Assembly (NCBI GenBank): GCA_034421995.1
Contig: DAOUJY010000154.1
Span: 1-64,000 of the forward strand
Reading direction: 5' to 3'
From: Bin87 sp034421995
GTDB lineage: Bacteria > Chloroflexota > Dehalococcoidia > Lucifugimonadales > UBA3495
DNA: 64,000 bases
Shown here: positions 57,849 through 64,000 of the stretch, piece by piece
How positions within the stretch are numbered: position 1 is the stretch's first letter
Layout: each line of letters starts with the position of its first letter
The notes under the pieces: generated by a model
What the model was told of the DNA's origin: nothing
Seen by the model: the letters and a program-made list of their open reading frames with translations, nothing else
The model's database searches: none
Made by a program: the position numbers and the translations under genes

Positions 57849-58721
57849 CTACAAAAGCTTTGGTGATGTTTCTATCTCATGGTCTTGGTCTGCGTCATCA
57901 CCCCCTTGCACTACGACGCCATGATGCGACAGCCGCTTCCGCATCACCCCCACCGCCTCCGGGTTGTTGTCTATCAGCGTGAACTCCCGCCCCTCTCTAT
58001 ACGCAGCCTCTCCCAACGTGCCGCTGCCGGCGAAGAAGTCCAGCAGGCGGTCGCCGGGGTTGGAGTGGACGCGGACGATGCGGCTGATGATGGCCAGGGG
58101 TTTCTGGGTGGAGTAGCCGGTCTTTTCTTTGCCGGTCACGATGGTGTGCCACCAGACGTCGGTGGGGGTTTTGCCGCGGGCGGCTTTTTCGGGGCCGACC
58201 AGGCCGGGGGCCATATAGGGGATGCGGTCCATGGCGTCATAGTTGAAGGTGTAGCTGTTGGGGTCTTTGGCGTACCAGAGGATGTTGTCGTGCTTGGCCG
58301 GCCAACGGGTTTTGGGACGGCCACCGTAGTCGTAGGCCCAGATGATTTCGTTGATGAAGGACTCCCGGCCAAAGATTTCGTCCAACATCACCTTGCAGTA
58401 GTGGACTTCCCGGTAATCGACGTGGAAGAAAAGGCTGCCATGGTCGTCCAGGACCCGGTATGCCTCCTCCGTGCGGGGGCGCAGGAAGCCGATGTAGTCG
58501 TCGAAGACATCGGCGTATTCGCTGGAACCCACGACTTGGGTCTTGTAGCGTTTGCCCTGGAACCCGGTGCGGTCGCCGTCAGGGTCCGGCGTTACCTTGA
58601 TGCGGGTGCGAGCTTGGGCCTTGCCGGTGTTGAAGGGCGGGTCAACGTATATCAGCTGGAACGCCGCGTCTGGCAGCGTGCGCAGGACATCCAGATTGTC
58701 GCCGAGTATAATTTCGCCCAT
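57849..58721 (-). CDS. DNA adenine or cytosine-N4 methyltransferase (beta class)
   Basis: A 290-residue amino-methyltransferase. The catalytic motif DPPFNTG is near residue 27, the target-recognition region is in the middle, STQKPL near 213 and the SAM motif DFFAGSGTLGEAA near 234. The catalytic motif preceding the SAM motif defines the beta class. With the downstream endonuclease it forms a type II restriction-modification system. The start ATG at 58721 fits the family start GEIILGDNLDVLR. Confidence 0.88.
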   Translation of the reverse strand: MGEIILGDNLDVLRTLPDAAFQLIYVDPPFNTGKAQARTRIKVTPDPDGDRTGFQGKRYKTQVVGSSEYADVFDDYIGFLRPRTEEAYRVLDDHGSLFFHVDYREVHYCKVMLDEIFGRESFINEIIWAYDYGGRPKTRWPAKHDNILWYAKDPNSYTFNYDAMDRIPYMAPGLVGPEKAARGKTPTDVWWHTIVTGKEKTGYSTQKPLAIISRIVRVHSNPGDRLLDFFAGSGTLGEAAYREGREFTLIDNNPEAVGVMRKRLSHHGVVVQGGDDADQDHEIETSPKLL

Positions 58722-58762
58722 GGTGCGCCTCCAACTGCGCGGGCATTATACAGGTGATTGAC

Positions 58763-59980
58763 ATGACACAAAGCAACCAACCGGCCGGCCCGCTGGCCGG
58801 CGTTAAAGTTCTCGACCTTACGCAGATCATGGCCGGGCCGATGTGCACCATGCTGCTGGCCGACATGGGCGCCAACGTCATCAAGATTGAGCGACCCGGC
58901 ACCGGCGACGACACCCGGCGCATGGGCTCCCGCTTGACGGAAGACATTGCCGGCGGTTTTCTCGCCCTCAACCGCAACAAGCGGAGCATCGCCATGGATC
59001 TGAGGTCGGATGAGGGCAAGGCGATCTTCCGGCGCATGGCGGAGACCGCGGACATCGTGGTGGAAAACTTCCGTCCCGGCGTGATGGACCGGCTGGGGCT
59101 GGGTTACCAGGCACTGGCGGAGATCAATCCCCGCCTAATCTACGCCAGCATCTCCGGCTTCGGCGGCACCGGGCCTTATCGCAACCGGGGCGGGTTCGAC
59201 CTGGTGGCCCAGGGGATGAGCGGCCTGATGTCCATTACCGGCTTTCCCGGCGGGCCGCCGGCGAAGGTCGGCGTGCCCATCACCGACATCGGCGCGGGCA
59301 GCTTCACCGCCTTCGGCATCCTGGCGGCCTACATCCATGCCCAAAAGACCGGCAAGGGCCAGCAGGTGGACGGCTCGCTGCTGGAGGCCGGAATCGCCTT
59401 CACAGTCTGGGAATCCTCCGAATATTTCGCCAACGGGGAGATACCGGGTCCGCTGGGTTCGGCGCATCGGGTGAACGCCCCCTACCAGGCGCTGCGCACC
59501 AGCGACGGCTACATCAACATCGGGGCCGCCTCGCAACCGACGTGGGAGCAATTCTGCCGCGCCATCGGCCAGGAGGCGCTGATTGAGGACCCGCGCTACC
59601 TGGAACCCAACGACCGCAAGGCCCGGGAGGCCGAACTGGCGGAGTTGCTGGAGGGCATTCTGGTCGAGCACACTACCGACTACTGGATGGAGCAGCTGGA
59701 GACGGCCGGCGTGGTGGCCGGGCCGATTTATGATATGGAGCAGGTGTATTCTGACGAGCAGGTGCTGGCCCGCGAGATGAAGGTAACGCTGCAAGACGAC
59801 GAGCTGGGCGAATTGCAGAATATAGGAGTGCCCGTGAAACTATCGGAAACACCGGGCAGCATACGGAGCCGCGGCCCGGCGTTGGGACAGCACAGCCGGG
59901 AGATACTGCGGGAGCATGGGTACACGGAGGCGGAGGTTGAAGGGCTGGTTGCGGCTAAAGTGGTAGTTGAAAAAATTTAG
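58763..59980 (+). CDS. CaiB/BaiF family CoA-transferase
   Basis: A 405-residue family III CoA-transferase. LAGVKVLDLTQIMAGPMCTM near residue 11, VIKIERPGTGDDTR near 39, NRNKRSIAMDLRSDEGKAIF near 72 and the catalytic Asp about 146 in RGGFDLVAQGMSGLMS are typical. It moves CoA between carboxylic acids; the substrate is unknown. The ATG at 58763 is chosen, with AGGTGA five bases upstream; an in-frame GTG at 58754 is an alternative. It is divergent from the methyltransferase. Confidence 0.9.
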   Translation: MTQSNQPAGPLAGVKVLDLTQIMAGPMCTMLLADMGANVIKIERPGTGDDTRRMGSRLTEDIAGGFLALNRNKRSIAMDLRSDEGKAIFRRMAETADIVVENFRPGVMDRLGLGYQALAEINPRLIYASISGFGGTGPYRNRGGFDLVAQGMSGLMSITGFPGGPPAKVGVPITDIGAGSFTAFGILAAYIHAQKTGKGQQVDGSLLEAGIAFTVWESSEYFANGEIPGPLGSAHRVNAPYQALRTSDGYINIGAASQPTWEQFCRAIGQEALIEDPRYLEPNDRKAREAELAELLEGILVEHTTDYWMEQLETAGVVAGPIYDMEQVYSDEQVLAREMKVTLQDDELGELQNIGVPVKLSETPGSIRSRGPALGQHSREILREHGYTEAEVEGLVAAKVVVEKI

Positions 59981-60008
59981 CCAAAAGCATATCATTCAGT
60001 CAGTTCAA

Positions 60009-60320
60009 ATGGCCTCAGAAACGCCGGAAGTGAATGGCGCTATGCAGTCCAAATGGATCACAAAATCATTGGTAGCACTTAAAGAGGCTATACTGTTGGC
60101 CTTATTGGCGCTGGTGATAGACACAATGCTTGCCGGAATATTCGCGTTGGCTATTTACAATGTTCCAGATGTCGTATGGAATTTGCAAGGCGCGAAGCAG
60201 GTTGTATTTGTGTTCGTAATCGTGATGGCCCCAATGTTCGCGTTGGCTCGCGTAATGGAGTGGTGGATTAACCTGTATCGTAAATTTAGCACTCTATTTC
60301 CTGAATATGGCGGTCAATGA
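60009..60320 (+). CDS. Small membrane protein, two TM helices
   Basis: A 103-residue protein with hydrophobic segments at about residues 26-51 (ILLALLALVIDTMLAGIFAL) and 62-80, ending in a basic, aromatic tail. The frame is open from a TTG at 59967 inside the CoA-transferase end, but the ATG at 60009 lies after that stop. No family was recognised. Its end overlaps the next small gene by four bases. Confidence 0.5.
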   Translation: MASETPEVNGAMQSKWITKSLVALKEAILLALLALVIDTMLAGIFALAIYNVPDVVWNLQGAKQVVFVFVIVMAPMFALARVMEWWINLYRKFSTLFPEYGGQ

Positions 60321-60463
60321 TGAAGCGTGTCCATTCCAACAAGATTGGCCCTCGCGCTCGAGATCTCGGGCTGTATCTGTTCGTCTTAGGCCTGCCCGTA
60401 CTGGTCATGCTGTTGGGGTTCGTCTTTGGGTGGTGGGAAACGCTGGCAAGATCAGCCGGTTAG
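60317..60463 (+). CDS. 48-residue single-TM protein coupled to the preceding gene
   Basis: ATGATGAAG at 60317 opens a 48-codon frame ending at TAG 60461-60463. The product has a basic N-terminus (MMKRVHSNKIGPRARD) and one TM helix (LYLFVLGLPVLVMLLGFVFG). It overlaps the previous stop as ATGA, typical of coupled genes. The composition is strongly membrane-like, which supports it as real despite its length. Confidence 0.5.
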   Translation: MMKRVHSNKIGPRARDLGLYLFVLGLPVLVMLLGFVFGWWETLARSAG

Positions 60464-60548
60464 GAACACTGCCGGGCCGGGATGGCTACTGCGGGCCGCG
60501 TAGGCCAGGCCCATAGTGGTGGAACCCATCAGATGAGCGCGGGGCTGT

Positions 60549-61952
60549 TCAGTCATCTCCTCCGGCGGGGTTGGCAGCTGCCACCGGGCGGGCGGTGCCC
60601 CGGAAGTAGATGTCGCGCCAGAAGCCGCTGGCGATCACGGTGCCAACCACCACCAGGGTGAACGCCGCGCCGGCCACCGCCATGACGTTGCCGGCGGACC
60701 AGAAGTCGGCCAGGCGTCCGTACAGCAGGTTGGCGAAGGCCATGCTCCCGCCGATGTGCATAGAGTAGGCCGACGAGACCCGGCCCCGGATCTCGTCCGG
60801 CACCACCGACTGGATTATGGTGTGGGTGATGGTCATGAAGCCAGAGGTGCCCAGGCCCATCATCACCGCCGCGATGACTGATATGCCGGTCTGGGACGAC
60901 AAGCCCATCCCAATGGGCGTCAGGCTGCTGGTGAAACCCAGCAGCAGGAAGATGCGGCCCCGGGTCAGGTGGTTGACGATGCCGCCCACGAACAGCGAGG
61001 AGAACAGGGCGCCAATGCCCAGGGCGGCCATCAGCGCGTACACGTCGTTCTCGTTGAAGGTGATGCCGTCGGGCGACAGTTTCTCCAGCGCCAGGGGCGG
61101 CAGCATGGACTCGAAGGACATCACCAGCACGCAGTGGGCCAGGGCGATCATCAGGATGCCGAAGACCAGGGGCGTGCTGTAGATGTAGGAGAATCCAGCG
61201 GCGGCGTTGGCCCAGAAGCTGCGGCGACGGTCGATGACGCCCGTGGACACCATCCGGATGTTCAGCGCGGACGCCAGGGCCACCAGGTAGAAGGCGGCGC
61301 AGGCCCAGAACACGATGGCGGACGAGCCCAGGGTAAGCGCCAGGTTTTGCAGGGAGAAGGAAAACCCGCCGCCTCCGAAGATGGCGCTGCTGCCAATCGT
61401 GACCGAGATCGCCAGCAGGATGGCCGGCCCCACGGCGCGGGAGCCCTGCTGCATCGCCTGGTTCAGGGCGACGGCGTTGGGCAGACGCTCCCGGTCCACC
61501 AGGTTGGGCGTCAGCGACTGGGCGGCGGTCATCTGGGTGGAGCGCAGCGTGCCGTTTATCACCGCCAGCAGCACCACGTACCACGGATTGCTGACGCCGG
61601 TCATCACCAAGAGAGCCATGACGGACGCCTGGACAATCTGGAGCACATACACCCGCTGCAACAGGGTTTTGCGGGTCATCTTGTCGGCCAGATAGCCGAT
61701 GAACGGGGTGGCGAAGAAGCGCGGCGACATGGCCGCGAAGGTAATCAGGCCGACCCACAGGCCCTGGGTGCCCTGCAACTCGGGGATGTTGTACACCCAC
61801 GCGCCGCGAGCGACAATCAGCGCCCACGCGCCGCTGCTGCTGCACAGGGTGGAAAGGGCCAGGAAGCGGAAATCTCGAAACACCAGCGCCGCAAGGAACC
61901 GATGCGCCCGCTGCGCGAAAAAGTTGCGTTGCGGTACGGGAGTTGTGGCCAT
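60549..61952 (-). CDS. MFS transporter (MFS_3, exporter-like)
   Basis: A 467-residue transporter with about twelve TM helices. The N-terminal FRDFRFLALSTLCSSSGAWA and the loop between helices 2 and 3, GYLADKMTRKTLL, match MFS_3 family exporters (EntS-like). NLVDRERLPNAVALNQAMQQ near residue 150 and VPDEIRGRVSSAYSMHIGGS near 385 are further landmarks of this subgroup. The cargo is unknown. Confidence 0.87.
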   Translation of the reverse strand: MATTPVPQRNFFAQRAHRFLAALVFRDFRFLALSTLCSSSGAWALIVARGAWVYNIPELQGTQGLWVGLITFAAMSPRFFATPFIGYLADKMTRKTLLQRVYVLQIVQASVMALLVMTGVSNPWYVVLLAVINGTLRSTQMTAAQSLTPNLVDRERLPNAVALNQAMQQGSRAVGPAILLAISVTIGSSAIFGGGGFSFSLQNLALTLGSSAIVFWACAAFYLVALASALNIRMVSTGVIDRRRSFWANAAAGFSYIYSTPLVFGILMIALAHCVLVMSFESMLPPLALEKLSPDGITFNENDVYALMAALGIGALFSSLFVGGIVNHLTRGRIFLLLGFTSSLTPIGMGLSSQTGISVIAAVMMGLGTSGFMTITHTIIQSVVPDEIRGRVSSAYSMHIGGSMAFANLLYGRLADFWSAGNVMAVAGAAFTLVVVGTVIASGFWRDIYFRGTARPVAAANPAGGDD

Positions 61953-62110
61953 ATCGAGTTTCCTGTTGCCTGCGGTTTATGCGGCGATCATTGGCGCATT
62001 GTAACGCAATATTCCATATGGTTGAGGCCGGCAGGCGTAGGGGCGAGGCCGGGAACCGTAGGGGCGAATGATTATTCGCCCCTACACCCATGCGGATGCA
62101 ACCCTACGGA

Positions 62111-63082
62111 TCAGTTGGGCACCCACACCATTGCGCCCACTTCGGTGAACTCGCGGTTTACCTTGCTCCACGAGTCGCCGGCGTCGCTGGTGGAATACAG
62201 TTCGCCCATGAGGCTGGAAGCCAGGACGAAATCGGGGTCAGCCGGATGGGTGGCAAAGGCCCAGATGTTGGAGTTGGGTTCCACGGGCAGGGGCCGCCGC
62301 TCCCAGGATTGGCCGCCGTCGCTGGAGCGGTGGATGGCTCCCGCGCCGCCGATGGCCGTGTCGCCCACGGCGGAGAAGAGCACGTTGGGATTGTCGGTCT
62401 TGACGGCGATGCCCCGGCTGTAGGGCAGGACGAATTTGTCGGTCGTTACGATGGACTGCCAGCTTTCGCCCATGTCCGTGGTGGCGTAGATCTCCCGGGG
62501 AGTGCTGGCGATGACCCGATTCGGCTCACCGGGGCTGATGGTCATGCCGTGGATGTCCGGGTGGACGCCGCCCTCAACGTGGGTCCAGGTGTCGCCGCCG
62601 TCCAGGCTGCGGTACACGCCGTCCACCTCAACGCCGGCCCATACCGTGCGGTGGTCCTTGGGGTCCACCATCAGCATGGTCACCATGGGCGGCCCGATGT
62701 GGCATTCCTGGGCCATCTGGACGGACAGCTTGGTCCAACTGTCGCCGCCGTCGCGGGAGCGGAACAGCGCCGCCGGCTTGATGCCCACGAAGATGGTGTC
62801 CGTGTCCTGCGGGTCGATGGCGATGGACCAGATGGGTACGCCGTCCATGGGCGACCACAGTTTCTCCCAGGAGGCACCTTTGTCCTCGCTGCGATAGATG
62901 CCGTTGTCGGCGCCGGCCAGGATGCGGCTGGGGTTGTCGGGGTACACCGCCATCGCCCGGACCTGGCTGCCCAATGGGAAGGGGTCTCGGATACGGGTCC
63001 AGTTCTCGCCCCCGTCGGGGCTGTGCCAAACGCCGCCGCCGAAACCGGTGGCGCCCACGCAGATGCTGTAGTTCTTGCTCAT
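62111..63082 (-). CDS. Asp-box (BNR/sialidase-like) beta-propeller protein
   Basis: A 323-residue protein with repeated Asp-box motifs: SPDGGENWTRI, SEDKGASWEKL, SRDGGDSWTKL, SLDGGDTWTHV, TTDMGESWQSI, SSDGGQSWERR and TSDAGDSWSKV. Seven repeats give a complete propeller. The catalytic residues of sialidases are not evident and there is no signal peptide, so a non-enzymatic or photosystem-assembly-like (Ycf48-type) propeller is as likely as a glycosidase. The start at 63082 follows GGAGGTAATC. Confidence 0.82.
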   Translation of the reverse strand: MSKNYSICVGATGFGGGVWHSPDGGENWTRIRDPFPLGSQVRAMAVYPDNPSRILAGADNGIYRSEDKGASWEKLWSPMDGVPIWSIAIDPQDTDTIFVGIKPAALFRSRDGGDSWTKLSVQMAQECHIGPPMVTMLMVDPKDHRTVWAGVEVDGVYRSLDGGDTWTHVEGGVHPDIHGMTISPGEPNRVIASTPREIYATTDMGESWQSIVTTDKFVLPYSRGIAVKTDNPNVLFSAVGDTAIGGAGAIHRSSDGGQSWERRPLPVEPNSNIWAFATHPADPDFVLASSLMGELYSTSDAGDSWSKVNREFTEVGAMVWVPN

Positions 63083-63124
63083 GGTGATTACCTCCTAGTC
63101 AGGCCCGTCATATTCGTCAGGCTC

Positions 63125-63218
63125 GTCATACCGGCGAAAGCCGGTATCCAGAAATCTTCGCCCTGTTGACGTTGGCCAATTCGTAGAGTTCTGGATTCCT
63201 GCTTTCGCAGGAATGACG
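63125..63218. repeat. Paired inverted-repeat element (CGTCATTCC family)
   Basis: The left arm CGTCATACCGGCGAAAGCCG continues GTATCCAG; the right arm is CTGGATTCCTGC then TTTCGCAGGAATGACG. It lies between the Asp-box and lactonase-type genes, both on the minus strand. Confidence 0.8.
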
Positions 63219-63239
63219 GTTGCCTGGACCGCCGGGATA

Positions 63240-64000
63240 CTATCCCGGAAGCTCGGTAATGGTAACCCAGCCCGGCCCTTCGCCCAGCGGGTGCGACCCC
63301 AGACGTGTCAGCTGGCCTGAATCTTCCACGCCGAAGATTGCCATTTGGCCCGAATCCTGCCCCGCGGAATAGGCGAACTTGTCCTGTAGGTCCAGGCACA
63401 GGGCGTTGGGCCTCGGCTCCGATTGCACAATGCCGTTGGATGTCAACGCCCCCGTCGCCGCGTCCACCGTGTAGCAGGCGATGCTGTCGTGTCCCCGGTT
63501 GGGGGCGTACAGGAACCGGCCCGACGACGTGATCTGGATCTGGGAGCAGGTGTTCCGCTCGCTGAATCCCTCCGGCGGCAGGGTGGTCACGGTCTGGAAC
63601 AACGACAGCGTGCCGCTGGAGGCGTCCAGGTTGTACGCGCTGACGCTGCATCCCTGCTCGTTGGAGAAATAGAGCACGTCCAGGGACGGGTGGAAGCAGA
63701 AGTGGCGCGGCCCCAGGAACTCCTCCGGGTCCACCGTGGCCGGATCGTTGGGGGTGATGTGGCCGGTGTCCTCGTCGAAGCGGAACTGCCAGATGGAGTT
63801 GGGGCCGTTGCCGGCGATGTGGGGCACAAAGGCGTAGGCGTTGGTGGGGTCGGTCTGCATGGCGTGGGCGCCGGTGGCCGTCTCCAGCCATTCCACGGGT
63901 TCACCGCCCACCGAGCCGTCAGCGGCGATGGGATGCACCGCCACCCGGGCGCCCTGGTAGTAGGACGACAGCACGAACCGGCCCCGCCGGTCGGTGGCAA
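63240..64000 (-). CDS. Lactonase-family beta-propeller protein (partial, 5' end outside the window)
   Basis: At least 253 residues of a seven-bladed propeller of the 6-phosphogluconolactonase/YVTN type. SGRFLYAPNRGHDSIACYTV, HFCFHPSLDVLYFSNEQGCS and RPNALCLDLQDKFAYSAGQD are typical units, and VTITELPG is the C-terminus. The frame stays open past 64000 (RRGRFVLSSYY), so the N-terminal blades are missing here. Lactonase activity is possible but unproven. It is followed by the Asp-box gene, so two propellers lie in tandem. Confidence 0.8.
   Translation of the reverse strand, partial: ATDRRGRFVLSSYYQGARVAVHPIAADGSVGGEPVEWLETATGAHAMQTDPTNAYAFVPHIAGNGPNSIWQFRFDEDTGHITPNDPATVDPEEFLGPRHFCFHPSLDVLYFSNEQGCSVSAYNLDASSGTLSLFQTVTTLPPEGFSERNTCSQIQITSSGRFLYAPNRGHDSIACYTVDAATGALTSNGIVQSEPRPNALCLDLQDKFAYSAGQDSGQMAIFGVEDSGQLTRLGSHPLGEGPGWVTITELPG

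Overview
The window is GC-rich, gene-dense bacterial DNA with short intergenic gaps and long co-oriented runs. The gene content fits a heterotrophic Chloroflexota of the SAR202/Dehalococcoidia kind: two luciferase-like flavin oxidoreductases, a CaiB/BaiF CoA-transferase, a DUF1800/DUF1501 pair, a bacterial translin-like protein, SagB-type oxidoreductase, DUF4058 and Uma2 proteins, and a branched-chain amino-acid type ABC importer. This assignment is inferred from gene families; there is no rRNA or other marker here. I recognised no tRNA, rRNA, CRISPR array, prophage or insertion sequence.

Layout. 0-6.5 kb: an acyl-CoA-dehydrogenase-like flavoprotein, then DUF1800, DUF1501 and an NHL propeller, then a Uma2 protein. 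6.5-14.2 kb: a liv-type importer on the minus strand. Its binding protein is two fused domains, its LivH permease is enlarged, and a two-gene HEPN cassette sits between livG and livF. 14.2-17.6 kb: a membrane-anchored PQQ-type propeller and a UGSC-family gene with an in-frame TGA (probable selenocysteine). 18.5-22.7 kb: a compact operon of HEPN protein, two FmdB zinc ribbons, ThiE, translin-like protein, DUF2071 and HAD phosphatase. 23.6-28 kb: polA, a CitE-like lyase and folB. 28-37.3 kb: SagB-type oxidoreductase, TPR protein, S9 peptidase, HEPN and HEPN-MNT genes, amidase and SDR. 37.3-39.8 kb: three tandem DUF4058 genes. 39.8-45.6 kb: flavin-related genes (two LLM enzymes, RibH) and a secreted protein whose frame is broken at a run of nine C. 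45.8-49.3 kb: DUF4129 and DUF58 genes with a second copy of the two-gene HEPN cassette between them. 49.4-53.7 kb: HicB-like, CMD, TPR, small membrane proteins, PlsY and a methyltransferase. 53.8-58.7 kb: an island with two DUF433/DUF5615 pairs, a Tes/MJ0619-like radical SAM protein and a two-gene restriction-modification system. 58.8-64 kb: CoA-transferase, MFS exporter, Asp-box propeller and a truncated lactonase-type propeller.

Two themes stand out. First, five genes of HEPN type lie inside or at the head of ordinary metabolic operons. Two of them share the same, to me unfamiliar, partner gene in the same order, which makes this the best candidate here for an undescribed system. Second, intergenic spaces are populated by several families of 30-160 bp inverted-repeat elements. 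In one case the ends of one family enclose the core of another.

The other strong observation is the UGSC gene. Its TGA codon is followed at the expected distance by a hairpin resembling a bacterial SECIS element, so conventional gene calling would split it in two.
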